Shown here: positions 26,323-34,454 of the stretch, one piece after another
Layout: every line of letters begins with the position of its first letter
Numbering within the stretch: the stretch's first letter is position 1
The notes under the pieces: model-generated
Seen by the model: only the letters and a program-made list of their open reading frames with translations
Told to the model about the DNA's origin: nothing
The model's database searches: none
DNA from: Actinomycetes bacterium
Lineage (GTDB): Bacteria > Actinomycetota > Actinomycetes > Mycobacteriales > Mycobacteriaceae
DNA: 64,000 nt
Reading direction: 5' to 3'
Assembly: GCA_023404955.1 (NCBI GenBank)
Contig: JAEXZY010000121.1
Location: 62,001 to 126,000 of the forward strand
Position numbers and translations under genes: made by a program

Positions 26323-27008
26323 AGTCCGCCGTCGGTAGGGGAGCAGTGCGGGGCGCCGTTCTGCTCGCCGGACTGACCGGCTACGGCACCTCCATGGCGA
26401 TGATGGTGCGCGCCGGCCTGGGGCTGGATCCTTGGGACGTCTTCCACCAGGGGTTGGCGTTGCGCACCGGAATGACGATCGGCATCGCGTCAGCGGTGGT
26501 CGGGGTGGCGGTGCTGCTGGCGTGGATCCCCCTGCGCAACCGGCCGGGTATCGGCACCGTCGCCAACGTCGTCGTCATCGCCGTGACCGTCGACGCCGTG
26601 CTGAGCGTCCTCGCCGCGCCGCAGTCCCTCGCCGCGCGCACGGCACTGATGGTGGGCGCGGTGGTCCTCAACGCGCTGAGCACCGTCCTCTACATCGGGG
26701 CGGGCCTGGGGCCCGGCCCGCGGGACGGGTTGATGACCGGCCTGGTGAGCGCAACCGGCCGCTCGGTGCGACTGGTCCGCACCACGATCGAGGTCACCGT
26801 GCTGGCCATCGGCTGGCTGCTCGGCGGCACCGTCGGCATCGGAACGCTGGCCTACGCATTCGGGATCGGTCCGCTGGTGCAACTGTTCGTCCGCCTGACG
26901 CCGCCGCGCCTCCTCGCGGCCAGCGGGTGGGCACAGGTCAAGCGACCGGTCACCGCGGCCGACGCGGGTCCTCTCGCCGAGGCGTGCGGGCCGCACCCTG
27001 CGGGCTGA
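26319..27008 (+). CDS. YczE/YitT-family integral membrane protein
   Basis: The 229-residue protein has about five to six membrane helices and the family segments GYGTSMAMMVRAGLGLDPWD near the N-terminus and LYIGAGLGPGPRDGLMTGL in the middle (a repeated G-L-G-P/D-W/R-D motif). Its transported or sensed molecule is unknown. The divergent MocR regulator is its expected controller. The GTG start lies in a GTGA overlap with the 50-residue gene. The C-terminal 35 residues are polar and probably cytoplasmic. Confidence 0.88.
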   Translation: MKSAVGRGAVRGAVLLAGLTGYGTSMAMMVRAGLGLDPWDVFHQGLALRTGMTIGIASAVVGVAVLLAWIPLRNRPGIGTVANVVVIAVTVDAVLSVLAAPQSLAARTALMVGAVVLNALSTVLYIGAGLGPGPRDGLMTGLVSATGRSVRLVRTTIEVTVLAIGWLLGGTVGIGTLAYAFGIGPLVQLFVRLTPPRLLAASGWAQVKRPVTAADAGPLAEACGPHPAG

Positions 27009-27021
27009 CTACGATGAGCGG

Positions 27022-27873
27022 GTGCCAGCCGACCCCGGTGACGAAGAAACAGCACCCGATCAAGACCTGCTCATCGACTTCGCCGAGGTCACGCTGCGGC
27101 GCAACGGCCGATTGCTCGTCGGGCCCGTCACCTGGGCGGTGGAACTCGACGAGCGGTGGGTGATCGTCGGCCCCAACGGAGCCGGCAAGACGTCGCTGCT
27201 GCGCATCGCCGCCGCGATGGAGCACCCGTCGTCGGGCACGGCCCACATCCTCGGTGAGCGCCTGGGCCGGGTCGACATGTCGGAGCTGCGGGCCCGGATC
27301 GGGCTGAGCAGCGCCTCGCTCGCCCAGCGGGTGCCCGACGACGAGATCGTGCGCGACCTGGTGGTGTCGGCGGGCTACGCGGTGCTCGGGCGGTGGCGGG
27401 AGCGCTACGACGACGTCGACTACGCCCAGGCGCTCGACATGCTCGAAAGCGTCGGCGGGGAGCATCTGGCCGAGCGCACCTACGGCACGCTGTCCGAGGG
27501 CGAGCGCAAGCGGGTGCTCATCGCACGCGCGTTGATGACCGACCCCGAGCTGCTCCTGCTCGACGAGCCCGCCGCCGGGCTGGACCTGGGCGGCCGCGAG
27601 GAGCTCGTGGCCCGGCTGAGCGATCTCGCACTCGATCCGGACGCGCCCGCGATGGTTCTGGTCACCCACCACGTCGAGGAGATTCCGCCGGGCTTCTCGC
27701 ACTGCCTGATGCTGTCCGAGGGTTCGATCGTCGCCGCCGGCCTGCTCACCGATGTGTTGACCGCAGACAACCTCTCCGCGGCGTTCGGTCAGTCGATCGC
27801 TCTGGATGTGATCGACGGCCGCTACTTCGCGCGCCGCACGCGCACCCGAGCCGCCCACAGGAGGCGTTCATGA
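27022..27873 (+). CDS. ABC transporter ATP-binding protein (Rv3041c-like)
   Basis: The 283-residue ATPase has Walker A GPNGAGKTS near residues 52-60, signature LSEGERKR, Walker B LLLLDEPAAGLD and the switch histidine in VTHHVEEIP. The layout resembles ModF/YlmA-like single ABC proteins with no permease beside them, so the partner is unknown. The GTG at 27022 follows a TACGAT box (27010-27015) by six bases, suggesting a leaderless transcript. The NUDIX gene overlaps its stop by ATGA; echA17 is coupled in turn, an order kept in H37Rv. Confidence 0.9.
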   Translation: MPADPGDEETAPDQDLLIDFAEVTLRRNGRLLVGPVTWAVELDERWVIVGPNGAGKTSLLRIAAAMEHPSSGTAHILGERLGRVDMSELRARIGLSSASLAQRVPDDEIVRDLVVSAGYAVLGRWRERYDDVDYAQALDMLESVGGEHLAERTYGTLSEGERKRVLIARALMTDPELLLLDEPAAGLDLGGREELVARLSDLALDPDAPAMVLVTHHVEEIPPGFSHCLMLSEGSIVAAGLLTDVLTADNLSAAFGQSIALDVIDGRYFARRTRTRAAHRRRS

Positions 27874-28703
27874 CGTCTGACGATCCTCTGGTCCCGCGCC
27901 CCGCGGCGACCGTGATGCTGGTGCGCGACACCCCCGAGGGCATCAAGATCTTCCTGATGCGCCGGCATGCGGCGATGGAGTTCGTCGCCGGCGTGATGGT
28001 GTTCCCCGGCGGCGGAGTCGACGACCGCGATCGCAACGCCGACATCGCGTGGCACGGACCCGAGCCCCGCTGGTGGGCGCAGCGGCTCGGGGTCGACAGC
28101 GAGCTCGCCGAGGCGCTGGTGTGTGCCGCCGCGCGGGAGACCTTCGAGGAATCCGGGGTGCTGTTCGCGGGCTCGGCCGATGATCCCGACCTGCTGGTCG
28201 ACGACGCCTCGGTGTACCGCGACCAGCGTGCCGCTCTGGAGAGCAAGCAGTTGTCGTTCGGCGAGTTCCTGCGCGCCGAGAAGCTCGTGCTCCGTTCGGA
28301 TCTGCTGCGGCCCTGGGCCAACTGGGTCACCCCGAAAGAAGAGCGCACCCGCCGCTACGACACCTACTTCTTCGTGGGCGCCCTGCCGCAGGGGCAGCGC
28401 GCTGACGGCGACAACACCGAAACCGACAAGGCAGGCTGGGTCACCCCCGAGGCGGCGCTCGACGACTTCGCCGAGGGCCGCAGCTTCCTGCTGCCGCCGA
28501 CCTGGACGCAGCTCGACGCGCTCGCCGGCCGCACCGTCGCCGAGGTCCTCGCCGTCGAGCGGCAGATCGTCGCGATCGAGCCGACGCTGTCCGCGAAGCC
28601 CGGCGGCAACTGGGAGATCGAGTTCTTCAACAGTGACCGCTACAACGCCGCCCGCAACCGGCGCGCCCCGCAGGGGCATACCGATCGCGCTTCGCAATCG
28701 TGA
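27870..28703 (+). CDS. NUDIX hydrolase (Rv3040c-like)
   Basis: The 277-residue protein begins with a NUDIX fold (PAATVMLVRDTPEGIKIFLM) and has an interrupted Nudix box: the glycine part in VFPGGGVDDRD and, after an insertion of about 40 residues, the catalytic RETFEESGVLF. This spacing is typical of the NUDT19-like CoA or nucleotide diphosphatases. The C-terminal region is helical. It may hydrolyse CoA derivatives, which would suit the following enoyl-CoA hydratase gene (inference). The ATGA overlap fixes the start; GAGG lies upstream. Confidence 0.9.
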   Translation: MTSDDPLVPRPAATVMLVRDTPEGIKIFLMRRHAAMEFVAGVMVFPGGGVDDRDRNADIAWHGPEPRWWAQRLGVDSELAEALVCAAARETFEESGVLFAGSADDPDLLVDDASVYRDQRAALESKQLSFGEFLRAEKLVLRSDLLRPWANWVTPKEERTRRYDTYFFVGALPQGQRADGDNTETDKAGWVTPEAALDDFAEGRSFLLPPTWTQLDALAGRTVAEVLAVERQIVAIEPTLSAKPGGNWEIEFFNSDRYNAARNRRAPQGHTDRASQS

Positions 28704-29353
28704 ACGAGTTCGTCAGCGTCCACACCGGTCATGACGAGCCCCGGATCGCGACGCTCCTGCTGTCGCGGCCGCCGACGAACGCCCTGACCCGTCAGGTCTA
28801 CCGGGAGATCGTCGACGCCGCCGCGGAGCTGCGGGCGCGGCCCGACCTCGCCGCGATCATCGTGTTCGGCGGTCACGAGATCTTCTCCGCCGGCGAGGAC
28901 ATGCCCGAGCTGCAGACCCTGGACCAGGTGGAGGCTGCTGCCGCGGCGGAGCTGTGCCAGGCGGCAGTCGAGGCCCTCGCCGCGGTGCCCCGGCCGACGA
29001 TCGCCGCCGTCACGGGCTACGCCCTCGGTGCGGGACTGACCCTGGCACTGGCCGCCGACTGGCGGGTGAGCGGCGACAACGCGAAGTTCGGGGCTACCGA
29101 GATCCTCGCCGGAATGGTTCCCGCCGGTGGTGGCGCGCCGCGCCTGGCCGCTGCCGTCGGCCCCAGCAAGGCCCGGGACCTCGTGTTCACCGGGCGCTTC
29201 GTCGACGCCCGAGAAGCGCTGGAGCTCGGCCTGGTCGACGAACTGGTCGCACCGGACGGCGTGTACGACGCCGCACTGGCCCGGGCGCGCCGCTTCCTCG
29301 ACTATCCCCCCGACGCGCTGGCCCGAGCCAAGGCAGCCTTCGACCGGCCGTGA
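28700..29353 (+). CDS. echA17: Enoyl-CoA hydratase/isomerase-family protein EchA17, shortened
   Basis: The 217-residue crotonase-fold protein has the oxyanion-hole segments (FSAGEDMPEL, YALGAGLTLALAADWRV) and ATEILAGMVPAGGG. The glutamate matching rat Glu164 is present in ATE, but the position of Glu144 is a threonine in GAGLTLAL, so a simple hydratase mechanism is doubtful; an isomerase or other crotonase reaction is possible. It is about 37 residues shorter than H37Rv EchA17: the C-terminal helical region is lost. The following 34 bp leave no room for it, so this is a deletion rather than a frameshift. The GTGA overlap fixes the start. Confidence 0.85.
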   Translation: MNEFVSVHTGHDEPRIATLLLSRPPTNALTRQVYREIVDAAAELRARPDLAAIIVFGGHEIFSAGEDMPELQTLDQVEAAAAAELCQAAVEALAAVPRPTIAAVTGYALGAGLTLALAADWRVSGDNAKFGATEILAGMVPAGGGAPRLAAAVGPSKARDLVFTGRFVDAREALELGLVDELVAPDGVYDAALARARRFLDYPPDALARAKAAFDRP

Positions 29354-29374
29354 CCGGTGCCGGCGGCGGAGCGT

Positions 29375-29380
29375 TAGGCT
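29375..29380 (+). promoter_or_regulatory. Putative leaderless -10 box of the methyltransferase gene
   Basis: TAGGCT lies seven bases before the ATG at 29388, the spacing of mycobacterial leaderless promoters. It would give the methyltransferase genes their own promoter inside the apparent operon. The -35 region is weak. Confidence 0.45.
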
Positions 29381-29387
29381 GCCCCGC

Positions 29388-30398
29388 ATGACGGAAACGA
29401 AGGAAACCGGCGCCCGTTCCGACATCGCCGACCCCGCTCCGCAGCCACGCGCGACCAAGGAGCAGGTCGAAGCCGCGATGCAGGACACCAAGCTCGCCCA
29501 GGTGCTCTACCACGACTGGGAGGCCGAGACCTACGACGAGAAGTGGTCGATCTCCTACGACCAGCGCTGCGTCGACTACGCCCGCGGCCGGTTCGACGCC
29601 GCAGTACCCGATGACGTCCAACGGCAGCTGCCGTACGACCGCGCGTTGGAGCTGGGCTGTGGCACCGGGTTCTTCCTGCTCAACCTGATCCAGGCCGGGG
29701 TCGCACGGCGTGGCTCGGTCACCGACCTGTCGCCCGGCATGGTGAAGGTGGCCACCCGCAACGGTCAATCGCTCGGGCTCGACATCGACGGGCGGGTCGC
29801 CGACGCCGAGGGCATTCCATACCCCGACGACACCTTCGACCTCGTGGTCGGGCATGCGGTGCTGCACCACATCCCCGACGTGGAACTGTCGCTGCGCGAG
29901 GTCGTGCGCGTCCTCAAGCCGGGCGGCCGTTTCGTGTTCGCCGGTGAGCCGACCACGGTGGGCAACCGTTACGCCCGCGAGCTGTCGACGTTGACCTGGC
30001 GGATCGCCACCAACGTCACCAAGCTGCCTGTGCTCTCGGACTGGCGCCGGCCGCAGACCGAGCTCGACGAGTCGTCCCGGGCGGCGGCGTTGGAGGCGGT
30101 GGTCGACCTGCACACGTTCGACCCGAGTGATCTCGAGCGAATGGCGGCCAATGCCGGTGCCGTCGAAGTGTCCACGGCGAGTGAGGAGTTCACCGCGGCG
30201 ATGCTGGGCTGGCCGATCCGGACATTCGAGGCGGCGGTACCTCCTGGTCGCCTCGGCTGGGGCTGGGCCAAATTCGCGTTCAATAGCTGGACCACGCTGT
30301 CGTGGGTGGACTCAAATGTGTGGCGACGCGTCGTGCCGAAGGGCTGGTTCTACAACGTCATGGTGACGGGAGTCAAGCCGGACGGCGCGTCGTCGTAG
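29388..30398 (+). CDS. SAM-dependent class I methyltransferase (Rv3038c-like)
   Basis: The 336-residue protein has the SAM-binding motif I ALELGCGTGFFLLNLI, an acidic loop SVTDLSPGMVKVA, motif DTFDLVVGHAVLHHIPD and VLKPGGRFVFAGEP. The C-terminal half is larger than in minimal enzymes and contains aromatic stretches (TWRIATNVTKL, LGWGWAKFAF) that could bind a lipid or glycan. The target is unknown; its place beside the methylglucose polysaccharide genes is suggestive only. The ATG at 29388 is preferred because of the -10 box just upstream. Confidence 0.88.
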   Translation: MTETKETGARSDIADPAPQPRATKEQVEAAMQDTKLAQVLYHDWEAETYDEKWSISYDQRCVDYARGRFDAAVPDDVQRQLPYDRALELGCGTGFFLLNLIQAGVARRGSVTDLSPGMVKVATRNGQSLGLDIDGRVADAEGIPYPDDTFDLVVGHAVLHHIPDVELSLREVVRVLKPGGRFVFAGEPTTVGNRYARELSTLTWRIATNVTKLPVLSDWRRPQTELDESSRAAALEAVVDLHTFDPSDLERMAANAGAVEVSTASEEFTAAMLGWPIRTFEAAVPPGRLGWGWAKFAFNSWTTLSWVDSNVWRRVVPKGWFYNVMVTGVKPDGASS

Positions 30399-30415
30399 CA
30401 TTCGACCTCGACGAT

Positions 30416-31561
30416 GTGCGCTTCCTGCGCACCGAGTCGGGGCGGCAGGCGCTCGCCGAGATCGGCCGCCTCGAGCTGAGCAGCGCGACGTTGATCGCCG
30501 ACGTGGCAACAGCGCGAACGCGATTCGGCGAGCGAGCGCCGGTGCTGGTGGAGACCGTGGCACTGCGGCGCAGGGCTGAGGCCAAATTCGACGACGCCGC
30601 GCAGTGGCTGTTCACCGATGAGGCGCTGCAGCAGGCCACCGCGGCTCCTGTTGCGGCGCACCGCGCGCGCCGGCTCGCCGGCGCGGTGGTGCACGACGCC
30701 ACCTGCTCGATCGGTTCCGAGCTTGTGGCACTTGCCGATTCGGCCGCGTTCGTGATGGGGAGCGATCTCGATCCGGTGCGGTTGGCCATGGCCCGGCACA
30801 ACGCCGGCGAACAGGTGGCACTCTGCCGCGCCGACGCGCTGCATCCGGTCAGCAAGAACGCGGTGGTGCTCGCCGACCCCGCGCGGCGCACCGGATCCAC
30901 GCGCCGCTTCGATCCCCGCGCGTACCAACCGCCCCTCGATGATCTGCTGACTGCGTTCGCCGGTCGCGACTACGCCGTGAAGTGTTCTCCCGGAATCGAT
31001 TTCGCGATGATCGGGGAGATGGGTTTCGCCGGCGAGATCGAGATCACCTCACTGGCAGGCAGCGTGCGGGAGGCGTGCCTGTGGTCCCCGGGCCTGACGA
31101 ATGCGGGGGTGCGCAGGCGAGCGACGATGCTCGACACGGGAGAGCAGGTCGTCGACACCGATCCCGACGACTGCGGGGTCGCACCGGCCGGTCGCTGGCT
31201 CGTCGACCCCGACGGGGCGATCGTGCGCGCCGGACTGGTGCGTCACTACGCGGCGCGGCACGGGCTCTGGCAGATCGACCCCGACATCGCCTACCTGTCT
31301 GGTGACCGCCTCCCGGACGGGGTGCGCGGCTTCGAGGTGCTCGAGCAGCTCGCCTTCAGCGAACGCCACCTGCGCCAGGCGCTTTCGGCGCGAGCGGTGG
31401 GAGTCGTCGAGATCCTGGTCCGCGGCGTCGACATCGACCCCGATGTCCTGCGCCGACGACTTCGGCCGCGCGGCGACCAGCGGGCGTCGGTAGTCATCAC
31501 CCGCCTCGGCACCGGGGCCGCAAGCCGGGCAACGGCATTCATATGTCGTCCGTCACGGTGA
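30416..31561 (+). CDS. THUMP-like class I methyltransferase (Rv3037c-like), start uncertain
   Basis: The protein of about 381 residues has SAM-fold elements (VVHDATCSIGSELVAL, GSDLDPVRLAMARHN, VVLADPARRTGS with a D-P-A-R motif) and a C-terminal domain of the THUMP-like type. It may methylate RNA or, as proposed for neighbours, a sugar. The conserved N-terminus appears to begin before GTG 30416, at AFDLDDVRFLRT, but the codon there is GTA (30395), overlapping the previous stop TAG. The only in-frame starts upstream are GTG 30302 and 30320, deep inside the previous gene. The true start is therefore unclear. Confidence 0.8.
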   Translation: MRFLRTESGRQALAEIGRLELSSATLIADVATARTRFGERAPVLVETVALRRRAEAKFDDAAQWLFTDEALQQATAAPVAAHRARRLAGAVVHDATCSIGSELVALADSAAFVMGSDLDPVRLAMARHNAGEQVALCRADALHPVSKNAVVLADPARRTGSTRRFDPRAYQPPLDDLLTAFAGRDYAVKCSPGIDFAMIGEMGFAGEIEITSLAGSVREACLWSPGLTNAGVRRRATMLDTGEQVVDTDPDDCGVAPAGRWLVDPDGAIVRAGLVRHYAARHGLWQIDPDIAYLSGDRLPDGVRGFEVLEQLAFSERHLRQALSARAVGVVEILVRGVDIDPDVLRRRLRPRGDQRASVVITRLGTGAASRATAFICRPSR

Positions 31562-31642
31562 GCGCTCACGTACCCTGGCGGTGATTCGCAGTGTTTCCAC
31601 CATGAAGTCCACCCCGCGCTCCCAGCGAGTGCGGCGCCGACG

Positions 31643-32365
31643 ATGAGGATGCTCGTGACGATGCGCGTTATCGCCGCCCTGCTGGCCGCCGGTGTGCTCG
31701 CCGGCTCGGTCGCGATCCCGGCCGCCGCCGCGGAGCCGGCGTGCGCCGATCTGGGCGGCATGGTCGATCCGCAGCAGGTGTGCAGCGTGCACATCGAGAA
31801 ACCCACCTACACCGTCGACTACACAATTCCCGCCGACTATCCCGACCAGCAGGCCCTCATCGGCTACCTGACCCAGACCAGGGACGGCTTCGTCAACGTC
31901 GCCGAGATGCCCGGCTCGTGGAACCTGCCCTACGTTCTGGACGGCAAAGGCACCGGGTACCGCAGCGGTCCCGACGACGGTGGCACCCGCAGCGTCGTGT
32001 TCGAGGTGTACGAGAACGTCGGCGGCGCCCACCCGCAGACCTGGTACAAAGCCTTCAACTGGGACGTCGCCGCGAAGGTGCCGATCACGTTCGCATCGCT
32101 GTTCAAGCCGGACACCCGTCCGCTCGATGTGATCTTTCCGATCGTGCAGTCCGAGGTCTCGCGACAGCTGGGCGTCGACTCACCGATCAACGCAACCGAC
32201 GGGCTCGATCCCGCCAAGTACTCGGAGTTCGCGCTGACCGACGACTCGATCATCTTCTTCTTCGGTCAGGGCGAGATCATGGCCGGTGCCGGCGGGGCGC
32301 TCCAGGCCACGGTTCCGCGCTCGGCGGTCGCCGCGATGCTCGCTCAAGCAGGCGCGAAACCGTAG
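31643..32365 (+). CDS. Secreted DUF3298-type protein (Rv3036c/TB22.2-like, esterase reported)
   Basis: The 240-residue protein has a Sec signal (hydrophobic VIAALLAAGVLAGSVAIPAAA, probable cleavage before EPACADL). The mature domain with two cysteines (ACADL, QQVCSV) matches the mycobacterial TB22.2 antigen family, which has been described as a secreted esterase. The C-terminal part (DDSIIFFFGQGEIMAG) is the DUF3298/RsiV-like beta region. ATG 31649 or 31661 could also start the signal peptide. Its 3' end overlaps the convergent lipoprotein gene by 22 bp. Confidence 0.85.
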   Translation: MRMLVTMRVIAALLAAGVLAGSVAIPAAAAEPACADLGGMVDPQQVCSVHIEKPTYTVDYTIPADYPDQQALIGYLTQTRDGFVNVAEMPGSWNLPYVLDGKGTGYRSGPDDGGTRSVVFEVYENVGGAHPQTWYKAFNWDVAAKVPITFASLFKPDTRPLDVIFPIVQSEVSRQLGVDSPINATDGLDPAKYSEFALTDDSIIFFFGQGEIMAGAGGALQATVPRSAVAAMLAQAGAKP

Positions 32366-33621
32366 ACCCGGCCGTCGCTGGTCGCGGTCACGACCCGTCG
32401 GTCGTGACCGACGGACACCCCGACCGGCCACCCCGTCGCGTTCGGCAGCGGGTACGAATGCACGGTGTGCCCGTCGCCCAGATCGAACACCGTCAGTGCC
32501 ATCCCGTCACCGTCGCGGGTGACGGTGTAGCCGACGCCGGCCACACTGCTCGTCGTCAGCGGCGCCGTGTCGTCTTGCCGCCACAGCTGCTCCGGCCCGT
32601 CGCCGGTGTCGCGGATGGCGGTCAGCTTCGCACCCGGCCCACCGCCGGCCAGGATCATCCCCTCGGGTGACACCGAGGGCGGCGTCTGCGCCAGGTAGTC
32701 GAGCGGCTGCGACCACTTCACCGAACCGTCCTCGGCGTTGATCGCCCACAACCGCTCGTCGCGGCCGTTGACGTAGACGGTGTTGCCGTCCGGCGAGAAC
32801 ACCGGGCTGCTCAGCGGGCCGCGCCCCACGGCGTCACTGGTCCACTCTTCAGTGATGAGCGGTGTCTGGCCCGGCCGGTAGCGCAGCCCGACCAATTCGG
32901 GTGCCTCGGCGCCGGGCTGCCACAGCGTCAGCACGACAGCGCCCGAGGACTCGGAGTAGGCCGGCGCGGCCGCCACGGGGCATTCGGGCCCGCCCAGGCG
33001 GCAGTCCTGCAGGCCCCGCTCGGAGTCGCGGGGATCCAGCCCCGCCACCAGGTCCAGCGAGGTGCCCGCCACGGTGCCCCGGTGCGCGTCGAACACCAGC
33101 ACCTGGCCGAGGTGCGTGACCACCAGCAGGTGGCCCGGGTCGAGGAAACGCATCGTGGTCGGCATGCCGATCACCGGCTGGCGCCAGCGGATCCATTGGG
33201 TCGGCGGGAACGACAGCACCGCGCCCGGCTGGCCGACGTAGAGGTTGTCGAAGCCATCGAACAGGGGGCTGGACAGGCCGCCACCCTGCCAGAGGCGGGT
33301 GCACCACCGTTGGCGCGCCCGGTTGTTCGTCTCCCAGACCATCAACGAGCAGCCGCCGGAGGTCTGGGCGTTGACGGCGAGGTAGTTGCCCGAGCCGAGC
33401 GCCGCCTGGGCAGCGAGTTCACCCTTGACCGACCGGACCCACTCCAACCGCAGCGCATCGGCACCGGTCAGCGGGACGGAACTCCGATTGGCGGCGTCGG
33501 CGTACTGGGCGGCCCAGCCGGATGCCGCGCGGGCCTCGACCCAGGAATCGGTGGTGCCACAACCGGCTGCCGCGGCGGTGACGAGCACGGCGCTGACCAG
33601 CACGATGATTCGCCGGAGCAC
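32344..33621 (-). CDS. Beta-propeller lipoprotein (Rv3035-like)
   Basis: The 425-residue protein starts with a lipoprotein signal (VLRRIIVLVSAVLVTAAAAG then Cys). The rest is made of repeated strands typical of PQQ-type or YVTN-type propellers (SSPVFSPDGNTVYVNGRDE, RLWAINAEDGSVKWSQPL, TPPSVSPEGMILAGGG). No enzyme motif is evident; such propellers often scaffold or bind ligands at the cell surface. The GTG at 33621 has AGAAGGGAA upstream, and longer in-frame ORFs lack a signal at the right place. It is divergent from the hexapeptide acyltransferase gene. Confidence 0.85.
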   Translation of the reverse strand: MLRRIIVLVSAVLVTAAAAGCGTTDSWVEARAASGWAAQYADAANRSSVPLTGADALRLEWVRSVKGELAAQAALGSGNYLAVNAQTSGGCSLMVWETNNRARQRWCTRLWQGGGLSSPLFDGFDNLYVGQPGAVLSFPPTQWIRWRQPVIGMPTTMRFLDPGHLLVVTHLGQVLVFDAHRGTVAGTSLDLVAGLDPRDSERGLQDCRLGGPECPVAAAPAYSESSGAVVLTLWQPGAEAPELVGLRYRPGQTPLITEEWTSDAVGRGPLSSPVFSPDGNTVYVNGRDERLWAINAEDGSVKWSQPLDYLAQTPPSVSPEGMILAGGGPGAKLTAIRDTGDGPEQLWRQDDTAPLTTSSVAGVGYTVTRDGDGMALTVFDLGDGHTVHSYPLPNATGWPVGVSVGHDRRVVTATSDGRVYGFAPA

Positions 33622-33702
33622 GGGTTCCCTTCTGGTCGCCGGTGGACGTGGTGGTGGACAGAGGCCCCCGTGAGGGTAACCGCTCGCCTTCTCGCGCTCG
33701 CG

Positions 33703-33708
33703 TAGGCT
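33703..33708 (+). promoter_or_regulatory. Putative leaderless -10 box of the acyltransferase gene
   Basis: TAGGCT ends eight bases before the ATG at 33717. The gap 33622-33716 also must hold the divergent promoter of the lipoprotein gene, which I could not place. Confidence 0.4.
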
Positions 33709-33716
33709 TTCCGGCC

Positions 33717-34454
33717 ATGACGACGATGTGGGGCGCGCCGCTGCACAAGCGCTGGCGTGGATCGCGGCTGCGGGATTCACGCCAGGCGAACTTCCTCACC
33801 GTGGCGTCACTGAAGTGGGTGCTCGCCAACCGGGCCTACACGCCGTGGTACCTGGTCCGGTACTGGCGTCTACTGAAATTCAAGCTCGCCAACCCGCACA
33901 TCATCACCCGCGGCATGGTGTTCCTGGGCAAGGACGTCGAGATCCAGGCCACGCCCGAGCTGTCGCAGATGGAGATCGGCCGGTGGGTGCACATCGGGGA
34001 CAAGAACACGATCCGCTGCCACGAGGGCTCCCTGCGGATCGGCGACAAGGTGGTGCTGGGCCGCGACAACGTGATCAACACCTACCTCGACATCGAGCTC
34101 GGTGATTCGGTGCTGATGGCCGACTGGTGCTACATCTGCGACTTCGACCACCGGATGGACAACATCGAGTTGCCGATCAAGGACCAGGGCATCATCAAGG
34201 GCCCGGTGCGCATCGGCCCGGACACCTGGGTCGGGGTCAAGGTCAGCGTGCTGCGCAACACCACGATCGGGCGTGGGTGTGTGCTCGGTTCCCACGCGGT
34301 GGTCCGCGGCGACATCCCGGACTTCTCGATCGCGGTGGGGGCGCCGGCCAAGGTGGTCAAGAACCGCAAGACGTCGTGGGAGACGACGGCTGCCCAGCGA
34401 GCCGAACTGGCGGCGGCGCTCGCCGACATCGAGCGCAAGAAAGCCTCCCGCTAG
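33717..34454 (+). CDS. Left-handed beta-helix (hexapeptide) acyltransferase, Rv3034c-like
   Basis: The 245-residue protein contains many hexapeptide repeats from about residue 75 to 205 (for example EIGRWVHIGDKNTI, RIGDKVVLGRDNVI, GVKVSVLRNTTIGRGCVLGS) and the family histidine in CDFDHRMDN. The C-terminus is helical. Such enzymes O-acetylate sugars or lipids using acyl-CoA. In mycobacteria this gene belongs to the cluster linked to methylglucose lipopolysaccharide, whose glucoses carry short acyl groups, so that is a likely substrate (inference). ATG 33729 is an alternative start. It converges with the glucosyltransferase gene, overlapping by 4 bp. Confidence 0.87.
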   Translation: MTTMWGAPLHKRWRGSRLRDSRQANFLTVASLKWVLANRAYTPWYLVRYWRLLKFKLANPHIITRGMVFLGKDVEIQATPELSQMEIGRWVHIGDKNTIRCHEGSLRIGDKVVLGRDNVINTYLDIELGDSVLMADWCYICDFDHRMDNIELPIKDQGIIKGPVRIGPDTWVGVKVSVLRNTTIGRGCVLGSHAVVRGDIPDFSIAVGAPAKVVKNRKTSWETTAAQRAELAAALADIERKKASR

